Source: CAYJXA01 sp964404595 (GTDB lineage: Archaea > Nanobdellota > Nanobdellia > Woesearchaeales > GW2011-AR9). From it: a stretch of DNA of 40,787 nucleotides. The first letter of the stretch is position 1, and each line of letters starts with the position of its first letter. Shown here piece by piece: positions 16,704-23,142 of this stretch. Where the stretch lies: the NCBI GenBank assembly GCA_964404595.1, contig CAYOKQ010000007.1, positions 1-40,787 of the forward strand, in the 5' to 3' direction. The position numbers were made by a program, and so were the translations under genes. The notes beneath the pieces are model-generated. The model ran no database searches. It worked only from the letters and a program-made list of their open reading frames with translations, and was not told the DNA's origin.

Positions 16704-17026
16704 ATATCGAAGATTTCAGGAATTTAGTTCATAATTATACAGAAGATAATATCACGGTAGATGAACCTCATGTGAATATGCGCTGTGCGGAGAATGGGAT
16801 TACTATTGATGAAATAAAAAAGCATTTGCTTTACGAAAACTCCAAGCTTGTACGAATAGTTGAGGACAGACTCAAAGTCTATAAATTATATTATCGGTTA
16901 AGCCGGCAGCAAGAATTAAAAGTTGTTATTGACCTGTTTACCTATAACAAAATTAATATCCGGACCGTAAAACGGTTGGTCCAAAAATTTAGGATTGGTT
17001 TTATCAAAAAGAGAGGAAGATTTTAA
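16700..17026 (+). CDS. DUF4258-like small protein (possible toxin partner)
   Basis: The 108-aa protein overlaps the gpmI stop by 4 nt and is probably translationally coupled to it. Residues about 25-80 (VNMRCAENGITIDEIKKHLL ... ELKVVIDLF) resemble DUF4258, where a conserved R-x-x-E-R/N-G-I segment precedes a short helix and a beta sheet; the match is moderate. The C-terminus is basic. DUF4258 genes are often next to DUF2283 genes, as here, and the pair is suspected to be toxin-antitoxin-like. Alternative: an unrelated basic DNA- or RNA-binding protein. Confidence 0.55.
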   Translation: MNIEDFRNLVHNYTEDNITVDEPHVNMRCAENGITIDEIKKHLLYENSKLVRIVEDRLKVYKLYYRLSRQQELKVVIDLFTYNKINIRTVKRLVQKFRIGFIKKRGRF

Positions 17027-17035
17027 ATAGAAGCG

Positions 17036-17389
17036 ATGATTATTACTAATATGGCACAAGGAGAGACTGGTGAATTTACTTGGGATTATAGTGGACGCTC
17101 TGATATTCTTAATATTCATAGAAAAAATAAACTATCTGCTGGGAATGCAGAATTAGGTGATTTTACGGTGGACTTTGATTCCTATGGTAATATTATCGGC
17201 TTGGAAATCATGAATGCAGCCGACTTTATGGCTCAAATTAATCTGGAGAGTTCTTTGGAAAAGCTTCAAGGTGTAGAGTTAATAACCAAACAAGGGGAAG
17301 GAAGCCAGGTGATGTATATTTGGTTAAAATTAACCTTGCCACAGGCTATCGAACATATCATCCCCATACCTGCGCCAGTCATGGCTTAA
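17036..17389 (+). CDS. DUF2283 family protein
   Basis: The 117-aa product contains the DUF2283 core: WDYSGRSDILNIHRKNKLSA, then FTVDFDSYGNIIGLEIMNAA, a two-strand-helix unit in which a 'D..D.L.I' strand is followed by 'V.D.D..G.I.GIEI..A'. The remaining 40 residues have no clear match. It begins 10 nt after the DUF4258-like gene and is probably co-transcribed with it and gpmI. In-frame ATG at 17051 is an alternative start. DUF2283 proteins accompany DUF4258 proteins in many genomes; an antitoxin role is inferred, not shown. Confidence 0.7.
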   Translation: MIITNMAQGETGEFTWDYSGRSDILNIHRKNKLSAGNAELGDFTVDFDSYGNIIGLEIMNAADFMAQINLESSLEKLQGVELITKQGEGSQVMYIWLKLTLPQAIEHIIPIPAPVMA

Positions 17390-17432
17390 TAATTATTATT
17401 TCTCCAATTCCATCATAAAAGTGATCATTTGA

Positions 17433-17720
17433 CTATATATTCTTCAATCCTTCTAAGTAATCCTCGTAAGCAATGGGGGATTTTATACCTGCATCCGCTA
17501 ATAAATCTAATAGGTCAGTGAGTGGCAAGTGTAATTCTTTACTGGTTTGTTCTAATGATAATTTCCCTAACTGATATTGCCCCAGAACGTAATAAATCCA
17601 CCCATATTCAATTAGTTCGCGAGCAGCAGAAGTTTTGTCCATTTTTTTATCTATTGACAGTTTTTTAATATGACCTAATTCATGTGGTTTAAATCTAAAA
17701 CTTACAATTTCATGTGCCAT
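17433..17720 (-). CDS. UPF0175 family antitoxin-like protein
   Basis: The 95-aa protein has a ribbon-helix-like N-terminus (VSFRFKPHELGHIKKL) and the UPF0175 pattern KTSAARELIEYGWIYYVLGQ, YQLGKLSLEQTSKELHLPLT and DLLDLLADAGI. UPF0175 proteins are small DNA-binding antitoxins that pair with PIN-like DUF3368 proteins, exactly the upstream gene here. A strong ribosome binding site AGGAGGAT sits 6 nt before the start, as expected for a downstream cistron. The gap to the PIN gene is 2 nt. Confidence 0.8.
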   Translation of the reverse strand: MAHEIVSFRFKPHELGHIKKLSIDKKMDKTSAARELIEYGWIYYVLGQYQLGKLSLEQTSKELHLPLTDLLDLLADAGIKSPIAYEDYLEGLKNI

Positions 17721-17722
17721 TT

Positions 17723-18214
17723 TTATCCTCCTTGTATCATTTTAGTGGTATCTTTGATTATTTGGGCATTATACCGCCCATATTTTTCCAAATTTTTTAA
17801 TTTTTCAAGTGCAATCTTAGTTCCGATCATCTTATTTTTGTGTAAATAGATCAAGCAATGTATTGCTGTTACAAATTGGATGCCTAGTATCTTGGCTGTT
17901 TTGATTGCTTTCCAATCATCAGTTGCCACAATATATTCTTCTCTTGCAGCAAACTGGATTGCCTCTGCTTCTCCGATTCCTAAACCAAATTTTTCTGCAA
18001 AGGTGAAGGAATTTTTCTCATTTGTTTCATTGATCATTTTTTGTTCCAAAAGGACTTGTATTATTTTCGCATCCTCTGAATTATCTTTTCTGAATATTTC
18101 TTCTTTGACTAAAGAGGTGATGATTATTTTCCAGTGGCTCGCAATTGTACGCAGTAGGGTAACTTTAGCCAATAATATTGCCGTTGAGGCATCAAATACA
18201 TACACTTTATCCAT
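17723..18214 (-). CDS. PIN-like (DUF3368) toxin
   Basis: The 163-aa product begins VFDASTAILLAK (first acidic residue D8 of the PIN active site), has EEIF near residue 39, FGLGIGEAEAIQFAA near 80-92 and YIVATDDWKAIKTAK near 94-108, the pattern of DUF3368 PIN-like nucleases. PIN proteins are Mg2+-dependent RNases. It is the first gene of a two-gene minus-strand operon with the UPF0175 antitoxin. A TATA box and a 20-bp palindrome overlap the start region, indicating autoregulation. Confidence 0.8.
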   Translation of the reverse strand: MDKVYVFDASTAILLAKVTLLRTIASHWKIIITSLVKEEIFRKDNSEDAKIIQVLLEQKMINETNEKNSFTFAEKFGLGIGEAEAIQFAAREEYIVATDDWKAIKTAKILGIQFVTAIHCLIYLHKNKMIGTKIALEKLKNLEKYGRYNAQIIKDTTKMIQGG

Positions 18215-18218
18215 GTAA

Positions 18219-18250
18219 TACTAAGGTGTACTTTAGTAATATATAAACTT
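18219..18250 (-). promoter_or_regulatory. Promoter and palindromic operator of the PIN/UPF0175 operon
   Basis: Positions 18219-18238 form an imperfect palindrome (TACTAAGGT-GT-ACTTTAGTA, one mismatch per arm) that begins 4 nt before the toxin start. Directly behind it (18239-18250) the minus strand carries a TATA-like AGTTTATATATT. The palindrome thus covers the expected transcription start, a natural place for the UPF0175 antitoxin or its complex with the toxin to repress. Confidence 0.65.
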
Positions 18251-18278
18251 TTAGGTTATTCTTTATTACCCCTAAATT

Positions 18279-18468
18279 TTACTCTGTTTCAGGATAAAGT
18301 TGGGAATAGCTCCTAAAGCGTAATATTTTTTCTGGATCGTAGGTGATAAGTCATAAAATTGGCTGATCACTTTTCTGCAATTCTTGTTCCCGCATTGGGA
18401 TTACAGGAATGGTTGATGCATCTGAATTCTTCTTCCAGATCGATATACATCTCATCTGCAATGATGAT
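18279..18468 (-). pseudogene. Decayed SET-domain methyltransferase fragment
   Basis: In the frame read from 18468 downward the sequence encodes IDLEEEFRCINHSCNPNAGT, containing NHSCxPN, the AdoMet-binding and pseudoknot signature of SET lysine methyltransferases. After a stop and a frame change the next piece encodes LITYDPEKILRFRSYS, matching the catalytic-tyrosine end of SET domains (usually GEELTYDY), and stops at 18279-18281. The stretch between the two motifs is far too short (about 20 nt), so the domain is deleted internally. It lies in the same frame only 2 codons after the stop of the AdoMet decarboxylase-like gene. Two motifs in correct order make chance unlikely. Confidence 0.65.
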
Positions 18469-18474
18469 TCATCT

Positions 18475-18867
18475 TTACTCACTTATATAATAATGCTTTC
18501 CCCTTTCTATATACTGCTGCTCGACTTTCTTTGGCTTGAAATATCTCTTGGTAAAAGCAATCACTTTTTTTGGATCATATGCGCCGCAGCTATACACATC
18601 AATTGAAATAAAGTTGTGTTTTGAGAGAGTGTGGATAACAATGGATGATTCAACCAGCGGCACCCAGCCGGAAAGGCCTGCCTTATCCGGAAATAATTTG
18701 CGGTCGGTTCTAAAGATAGTAGGTGGTTCCTGCTTTTTCATCCCAATAAAATCAACCAGTTTGTCTAAATAGCTATAACAATGGTCTAAATCACCACAAA
18801 CTTTCGGCTTACAGTCATAGCAGTCAAGCAGCAGTTCATACCCAAAAACGTGCTTTTTCTTTTTCAT
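18475..18867 (-). CDS. speD: S-adenosylmethionine decarboxylase-like pyruvoyl enzyme
   Basis: The 130-aa protein has the length and layout of class 1B prokaryotic AdoMet decarboxylases. Processing-site residues E73-S74-S75 occur in VESSIVIHT, H79 and C94 (DVYSCG) follow. The S74-H79-C94 spacing (5 and 20 residues) equals that of Ser63, His68 and Cys83 in the Thermotoga maritima enzyme, so it should self-cleave before S74 to make a pyruvoyl group. The N-terminal CYDCKPKVCGDLDHC is rich in Cys. Usual role: AdoMet to decarboxylated AdoMet for spermidine synthesis. SpeD homologues with arginine or ornithine decarboxylase activity are known, and the ESS rather than ESH at the cleavage site makes the substrate uncertain. 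TATA-like TTTTATAAG lies about 20 nt upstream. Confidence 0.8.
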   Translation of the reverse strand: MKKKKHVFGYELLLDCYDCKPKVCGDLDHCYSYLDKLVDFIGMKKQEPPTIFRTDRKLFPDKAGLSGWVPLVESSIVIHTLSKHNFISIDVYSCGAYDPKKVIAFTKRYFKPKKVEQQYIERGKHYYISE

Positions 18868-19018
18868 TGAGATTCATTTATCCATCTCTTATAAAAAACT
18901 TTTTCTTCATTGTTAAGTGATTGGTAAATGTACATAAACTTTGCAAACTTATTAAGATGAAGCGGCATGGCCTACGCAGCTGCAATGCTTTGGCCATGGA
19001 AACTTACGTCGACTAGTT

Positions 19019-19291
19019 TTAGAAGAAAGCATACATGCATTCAACGTTAAATAGTAGTAATTGATCAGAAAGTAGACTATATTTGTTGTCATTGGCAGCT
19101 CTGCGTACGTCATCTAATTTTTGCCGAACTTCCAAAGGGGCTTGGGGATCTCTGCTAAAATATCGGTTTATTTCGTGCATAAGGATCTGAGCTTTATTTT
19201 CTAATATCTTTTGGCGTTGCTGTGTGCTCGATCCAGGAGGGAGAATAAGGTCTATCCAGGCAACGATGTCTCTTCCTGTTTGTATTAGCAT
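19019..19291 (-). CDS. Hypothetical 90-aa helical protein
   Basis: I do not recognise this protein. It is mostly helical (QQRQKILENKAQILMHEINR; LEVRQKLDDVRRAANDNKYS) with no signal peptide. A TATA-like AATTTATAAATAGG lies about 20-30 nt upstream on the minus strand, supporting expression. It sits between the SpeD-like gene and a PIN-gene remnant, in a stretch that has clearly lost genes. Confidence 0.5.
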   Translation of the reverse strand: MLIQTGRDIVAWIDLILPPGSSTQQRQKILENKAQILMHEINRYFSRDPQAPLEVRQKLDDVRRAANDNKYSLLSDQLLLFNVECMYAFF

Positions 19292-19345
19292 GCTTTTTAT
19301 ATTGTAGCCCTATTTATAAATTTTTTGTTACTGTAAGGTGGTTTT

Positions 19346-19411
19346 ATGGCCGCTGCGTCTATTTCGCACGGGGCTACCATTGTAACTTCAGATGCAGATT
19401 TTTCAACGTAG
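19346..19411 (+). pseudogene. Remnant C-terminal tip of a PIN-domain (VapC) gene
   Basis: A 21-codon frame encodes AASISHGATIVTSDADF, the typical end of VapC toxins in which the last acidic residues occur as T-x-D-x-DF after an A..A..HGA helix (compare AREHDAIVVTGDDDF in the intact VapC at 23544). Nothing upstream continues the domain and a stop follows 2 codons later. It is too short to be functional. Chance resemblance is possible but the motif is quite specific. Confidence 0.45.
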
Positions 19412-19477
19412 ATTGTATTCGATAGAAACACTTAAAAACATCTAAACTTTACTTCATTAAAAAATAGGTGATACTTT

Positions 19478-19645
19478 ATGAGACTCGTTTTAACAAAAAA
19501 ACCCAAAAATGTTACTATAGTTGAAAGCTTTCCCGGATTTGGGTTGATTGCAGAAATGTTTGAAAAGAAACTTCAAGGAATCCTGCAAAAGAGCCAGGAT
19601 GCCCAGGAATTGCAGGAAGAGAAGAAATTGAGCTATGTTGGATAA
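19478..19645 (+). pseudogene. Internally deleted copy of the PAC2-family gene
   Basis: The 55-aa frame starts KPKNVTIVESFPGFGLI and ends EMFEKKLQGILQKSQDA...KKLSYVG, the two ends of the intact PAC2 protein at 20326-21033, joined by an in-frame deletion of about 540 nt (180 codons). The 5' flank is duplicated too: GAAACACTTAAAAACATC and AGGTGATACT occur before both copies. The TATA box GTATATAAAAA of the intact copy is degraded to CATTAAAAAAT here, so this copy is probably poorly expressed. Confidence 0.85.
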
Positions 19646-19660
19646 TTATGGGTGTTGAAT

Positions 19661-20104
19661 ATGGTCGTACATGCTGGATTTGAAACTGAAGCGGAACTAT
19701 TGCAAAAGGCAAGTCTTTTTGAGACAGAGGTTAAAGACTATTTGAAGAAGTTTGCCGCTGGCTTGGCAGCAGCCACCCATAAAAACATCGAACACGCGTT
19801 GACAAAAGAAGTGGTTTACGAATTTATCAGGCAAAAAGTCTGGCATGATTTCGTGGTTAAAGAAAAAAAAGGTATACTACGACGAAACCCAGTATTAGTT
19901 CATATTTCATTCATTTTTCATAATAATCCTGGTAAGCATAACTTTAGAATAGAAGTAAAAGATAAGAGCATTACAGACTATGTCCGAGGAAAAGCTATGG
20001 GCATTAAACGTAGAATTTTTGATGCTGCAAGAGAGGTGTACAAGGTGCCTGACACCGATATCTCTGATGATTCAGGTAAACTTACCAGATTAGTTGCGGT
20101 GTAG
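19661..20104 (+). CDS. Hypothetical protein, paralogue of the protein at 21383
   Basis: The 147-aa product has no recognised family. Its second half (RNPVLVHISFIFHNNPGKHN ... DYVRGKAMGIKRRIFDAARE) aligns by eye with the protein at 21383-21847 (TKRALVKIFFQYSDSPGKVI ... QVRRAANESRLQELFNT). The shared plan is a helical N-terminus, a beta hairpin ending in .PGK, an I..D.... strand and a C-terminal helix. Each paralogue follows a PAC2 tail, so gene and neighbour seem to have been duplicated together. The start at 19661 is preferred over 19652; a GGTG lies just upstream. Confidence 0.7.
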   Translation: MVVHAGFETEAELLQKASLFETEVKDYLKKFAAGLAAATHKNIEHALTKEVVYEFIRQKVWHDFVVKEKKGILRRNPVLVHISFIFHNNPGKHNFRIEVKDKSITDYVRGKAMGIKRRIFDAAREVYKVPDTDISDDSGKLTRLVAV

Positions 20105-20302
20105 AGCATAATTGTACATTTAAAACGAATAATACAAAAACACTTGACAAGTTGCTCAGCCGTCTTCACAGTGCAAAACATTACTCCTTACTATTTGTTC
20201 ATAGCGATGGAAGGGAAGAAATTGTGAAAAAAGAAAACTAATCTCCTATAAAAGGTTGGGGTAGAGCATCGAAACACTTAAAAACATCCTCATTTTACTT
20301 CC

Positions 20303-20321
20303 GTATATAAAAACAGGTGAT
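20303..20321 (+). promoter_or_regulatory. TATA box and ribosome binding site of the PAC2 gene
   Basis: GTATATAAAAA at 20303-20313 is a good archaeal TATA box only about 15-20 nt before the start, followed at once by AGGTGAT (20315-20321), a Shine-Dalgarno sequence 4 nt before ATG 20326. The ribosome binding site decides the start: the in-frame GTG at 20317 lies inside it. The same AGGTGATACT precedes the deleted copy at 19478. Confidence 0.6.
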
Positions 20322-20325
20322 ACTC

Positions 20326-21033
20326 ATGAAACTAGTGCTTAATAAAAAACCTAAAAACGTAACTATCATTGAAGGCTTTCCCGGATTTGGGTTGATTGGC
20401 ACCATTGCCACTGAATTCTTGATGGAACACTTAGAAACAGAAAAAATAGGGATCGTGGAAATGGATGAAATTCCGGCAATGATTGCTATACATCAAAATA
20501 AAGTCATTGAACCCATATCTATTCATTATAATAAGCAATATAACATGGTTCTTATTCATGCAATCAATATCGGGAAGGATCTGGGGTGGAAAGTGGCTGA
20601 TGTGGTTTCAGAACTTGCTAAGCAACTCACCGCCAAGGAAATTATTTCATTAGAAGGCGTGGGATCTCCCAATCCTGATGCCGGACGGGTATTCTTCTAT
20701 GCGACAGAGGATGGTAAAGTGAGCAAAAAATTATCTGGTGTTGCAGCGCCGCTTAGTGAAGGCATTATTGTAGGTGTCACAGGTGCGTTGCTCGCCAGAA
20801 GCATCGATATTCCCATTGTTGCCTTATTTGCAGAGGCGAAGAGCACCATGCCTGACAGCAAAGCAGCTGCTGAGATCATTAAAGTGCTCGATGCGTATGC
20901 TGGCTTAGACGTAGATCCAAAGCCTTTGCTTAAACAAGCTGAAATGTTTGAGAAGAAATTGCAGGGGATATTGCAGAAGAGCAAGGATGCAGAAGAGATA
21001 CAGGAAGACAAGAAATTGAGTTATGTGGGATGA
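20326..21033 (+). CDS. PAC2-family protein (proteasome-assembly-chaperone-like)
   Basis: The 235-aa product shows the PAC2 pattern: PKNVTIIEGFPGFGLIGTIA at residues 9-28, IEPISIHYNKQYNMVLIHA, LAKQLTAKEIISLEGVGSPN and GALLARSIDIPIVALFAEAK, ending with a coiled coil (EMFEKKLQGILQKSKDAEEI). Archaeal PAC2 proteins (PbaA/PbaB class) are ATP-independent chaperone-like factors that can bind the 20S core particle; the function of this one is not established. Length is usual. It is preceded by a deleted copy and a paralogue pair (19478-20104), and its own downstream genes lie between two copies of its last codons. The next ORF starts 4 nt after its stop. Confidence 0.88.
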   Translation: MKLVLNKKPKNVTIIEGFPGFGLIGTIATEFLMEHLETEKIGIVEMDEIPAMIAIHQNKVIEPISIHYNKQYNMVLIHAINIGKDLGWKVADVVSELAKQLTAKEIISLEGVGSPNPDAGRVFFYATEDGKVSKKLSGVAAPLSEGIIVGVTGALLARSIDIPIVALFAEAKSTMPDSKAAAEIIKVLDAYAGLDVDPKPLLKQAEMFEKKLQGILQKSKDAEEIQEDKKLSYVG

Positions 21034-21037
21034 AATT

Positions 21038-21322
21038 ATGAAATTTAAAGGGAGTATTTTTTGGGCCGATGGGAAAAAAGAAAAGAAAGCATTCCCCCTT
21101 AATATTATATTGGAAGGCCACTACTTGAACTCAACATACTTAATAGAAGAAGTACAAGAAGAAGGTCACCCTGTTAAAATTGCAACAATAATTGCTGTAA
21201 TATTTAAAGAAGGAGTCTATGCATTTGATCCTAGATTTTTTAAAAAAGGGGTTACTTTTTTTGCTAGAGTTGAAGGTGGGGGGAGTTGTGTAATACATGT
21301 AGAAAAGATTATTAATCATTAG
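21038..21322 (+). CDS. Hypothetical 94-aa beta-rich protein
   Basis: ATG 21038 is preferred because the in-frame ATG at 21023 lies inside the PAC2 gene. The product alternates strand-forming segments (FKGSIFWADGKKEKKAFPLN; TIIAVIFKEGVYAFDPRFF; VTFFARVEGGGSCVIHVEKI) and has the general look of a small EF-Tu-domain-like beta barrel, but I cannot confirm a family. It is inserted between the PAC2 stop and a second copy of the PAC2 tail (21325-21346), so it may be a recent insertion or the remaining part of a tandem duplication. Confidence 0.6.
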   Translation: MKFKGSIFWADGKKEKKAFPLNIILEGHYLNSTYLIEEVQEEGHPVKIATIIAVIFKEGVYAFDPRFFKKGVTFFARVEGGGSCVIHVEKIINH

Positions 21323-21324
21323 TA

Positions 21325-21346
21325 AGAGATTGAGTTATGTGGGCTA
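21325..21346 (+). pseudogene. Third copy of the PAC2 3' tail
   Basis: ATTGAGTTATGTGGG at 21329-21343 is identical over 15 bp to 21015-21029, the end of the intact PAC2 gene, and in the same frame encodes LSYVG followed by a stop (TAA). Nothing else of the gene is present. With the deleted copy at 19478-19645 this makes three PAC2 ends within 1.7 kb, each followed by an accessory ORF. Confidence 0.65.
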
Positions 21347-21382
21347 AAATGCAAAGGAAGAAGCTAAGTGATGCGGTAAAAA

Positions 21383-21847
21383 ATGGTTGAACCTAAATTT
21401 ACCAATAAAAGAGAATTTAATACTTCAGTTGCTTCATTTCAAGCTTTAGTGAATAATGCACTTACTACTTTTAACGGATCTCTTCAAGCACAGACCAGAA
21501 TGCAATTAGTGTCTTCTGGAAATTGGCTTAGTGAATTTAATCAGGCTAAGCAGTACGTTCACTATAATGGAATAATCAGAGAGAGAACAAAAAGCATTTT
21601 TAAAACAAAACGTGCTTTGGTTAAAATATTTTTTCAATATAGCGATTCTCCTGGTAAAGTTATTTTTTGGATAACAATCTTAGACCCTACTCTGGGAATA
21701 CAAGTACGCAGAGCAGCCAATGAATCGAGATTACAAGAATTATTTAATACTACTGGCGCTGCTCTTTTTAAATTAAGACCTAAGGAACGGGAATTTAAGA
21801 TTACAATCGGGAGGCCAGTGAATAATTTAACTTCGCCACTTCTTTGA
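21383..21847 (+). CDS. Hypothetical protein, paralogue of the protein at 19661
   Basis: The 154-aa product has a helical N-terminal half (FQALVNNALTTFNGSLQAQT) and a C-terminal half aligned by eye with the 19661 protein around .LVKIFF......PGKV.F.I..LD, then a helix and a basic end (LRPKEREFKITIG). No family or active site is recognised. It lies downstream of a PAC2 tail copy, like its paralogue. The pairing suggests a PAC2-associated partner; this is inference from position only. Confidence 0.7.
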   Translation: MVEPKFTNKREFNTSVASFQALVNNALTTFNGSLQAQTRMQLVSSGNWLSEFNQAKQYVHYNGIIRERTKSIFKTKRALVKIFFQYSDSPGKVIFWITILDPTLGIQVRRAANESRLQELFNTTGAALFKLRPKEREFKITIGRPVNNLTSPLL

Positions 21848-21928
21848 TTTGATGAATATAAGTTTTAATCTATGATTTTAAAATTTAGAATAAACACGGC
21901 TTATATGATTTAATCTTTTCTCAAAACA

Positions 21929-22705
21929 TTAATGTTGTGGTTTACTTAATTTCTCTTGTATTTGCTTAAAAGTTTCTTCCTCAAGAAGGCATTGGTGTAT
22001 CCCTTGATGAGTTTTACCGTCAAATTTAACCTCGCCAAGATAGGCCCTGTTTGAAAGCACCTTTTTAAGCCCATTAACAGTCAAATTATAACGTTTTGCC
22101 AATTGGTTGAGGCTGATATCCTCTTGTAAAAAATCGTTGAACAGTTGCTTTACTTTTGGCCCTTCTTGGGAGTCTATTTCCAACTTTTTATCCAGCATTT
22201 TATAGCCAAAAGGCGGTTTCGTAATAGCGCCCCCTTCCTTCGATTTTCGCTCCATGCCAAACGAGGTACGCTCGCCGATAATATTACGTTCAAACTCGGC
22301 AAAGGCAGAGATAATATGGAACATGAGCTTTCCTGATGCAGATGCAGTTTCAATACGGTCTTGGAGGGAAATAAAGTCAACATTCCACTCTTTCAACTTC
22401 TCGATAGTGAGAATTAAATCTTTTAAGCTTCGACTAAACCTATCTAATTTATAGATGACGATGGCCGAGAATCTTTTATTTTGAGCATCGCTTAAAAGTT
22501 CCTGCATTGCTGGGCGATGAGTTAAATCTTTGGCAGATTTCCCTTCATCTTTATAGATCTTAAAAAGATCATATCCGAAGGCGGCGCAGTAATTCTTTAA
22601 GGCATCTTCTTGGCCGGCTAAAGAAAACCCATGAAGGGCCTGCTCTTCTGTAGAAACCCGGACATAGATAGCTGCTAGCGGCTTGTTTTGTGTACTTAGG
22701 GTCAC
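21929..22705 (-). CDS. Serine recombinase (resolvase/invertase family)
   Basis: The 258-aa protein has an N-terminal resolvase domain with catalytic S18 in AIYVRVSTEEQ, FSAIVIYKLDRFSRSLKDL (catalytic arginines) and FHIISAFAEFERNIIGERTS, the conserved E-helix. A Recombinase-type DNA-binding region follows (GGAITKPPFGYKM; LNQLAKRYNLTVNGLKKVLS; RAYLGEVKFDGKTHQGIHQC). It is shorter than large serine integrases and lacks their long coiled coil and obvious zinc ribbon, so it may be an invertase/resolvase-like or trimmed integrase. The start is GTG with GAGGTGA just upstream. No phage or transposon genes accompany it. It may have shaped the surrounding gene-turnover region. Confidence 0.92.
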   Translation of the reverse strand: MTLSTQNKPLAAIYVRVSTEEQALHGFSLAGQEDALKNYCAAFGYDLFKIYKDEGKSAKDLTHRPAMQELLSDAQNKRFSAIVIYKLDRFSRSLKDLILTIEKLKEWNVDFISLQDRIETASASGKLMFHIISAFAEFERNIIGERTSFGMERKSKEGGAITKPPFGYKMLDKKLEIDSQEGPKVKQLFNDFLQEDISLNQLAKRYNLTVNGLKKVLSNRAYLGEVKFDGKTHQGIHQCLLEEETFKQIQEKLSKPQH

Positions 22706-22752
22706 TCAGTTCACCTCTTTCATGTACTTAGGGAGCCCTTAGTATATAAAAT
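22691..22752 (-). promoter_or_regulatory. Promoter region of the serine recombinase gene with repeated TGTACTTAGGG
   Basis: TGTACTTAGGG occurs twice, at 22691-22701 (just inside the gene) and 22723-22733, 32 bp apart centre to centre, about three helical turns. The second copy extends into an imperfect palindrome ACTTAGGG-AG-CCCTTAGT (22726-22743). A minus-strand TATA-like TTTTATATA follows at about 22743-22751. The spacing suits cooperative binding of a dimeric repressor, or of the recombinase itself. Confidence 0.5.
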
Positions 22753-22790
22753 TTACGTTAAAACGGCAATTGTCAAAGAAAAAAGATGAA

Positions 22791-23066
22791 TTAATCCCTT
22801 TCTTCTCGTTCGAAACAGCCGATGACGTACTCTTTCTTCACCATGCCTGATTTTAAGTTATATCGATCGCTATGATGCAACTTAATCCCCGATAAATGCA
22901 ACCAGGCCTCTGTTTCACGCACTAATATGCCTTCTAGGCTTATTGACATGCCTGAAACGACCGTATCTGGTAGAAAAAAATTTTGTTCCGTGTGGTGGCC
23001 TGAAAGATTAATCAAAAGGTATATTTGTTTACCCAGCAGAGAATCATAATCGGACATAAAGGGCAT
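22791..23066 (-). CDS. Hypothetical 91-aa protein
   Basis: I do not recognise this family. It appears beta-rich (GKQIYLLINLSGHH; VSGMSISLEGILVRETEAWL; YVIGCFERE) without signal peptide. A TTTAAATAGG on the minus strand about 20-25 nt upstream may serve as TATA box. Met at 23057 (MSDYDSLL) is an alternative start. It is downstream of a 300-bp AT-rich repeat region and upstream of the recombinase on the same strand, 85 nt apart. Confidence 0.5.
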   Translation of the reverse strand: MPFMSDYDSLLGKQIYLLINLSGHHTEQNFFLPDTVVSGMSISLEGILVRETEAWLHLSGIKLHHSDRYNLKSGMVKKEYVIGCFEREERD

Positions 23067-23142
23067 CAGTCGACTTACCTATTTAAACTTTCCTCGAATT
23101 TAATATGTTGTAAGGGTAGAATCTAAATAGTCTTTTGTGTTA

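Noticed and set aside
18955..19020. CATGGCC...GGCCATG stem as a small RNA gene
   Set aside because: A 7-bp stem with a 19-nt loop without promoter or neighbours is too weak to call.
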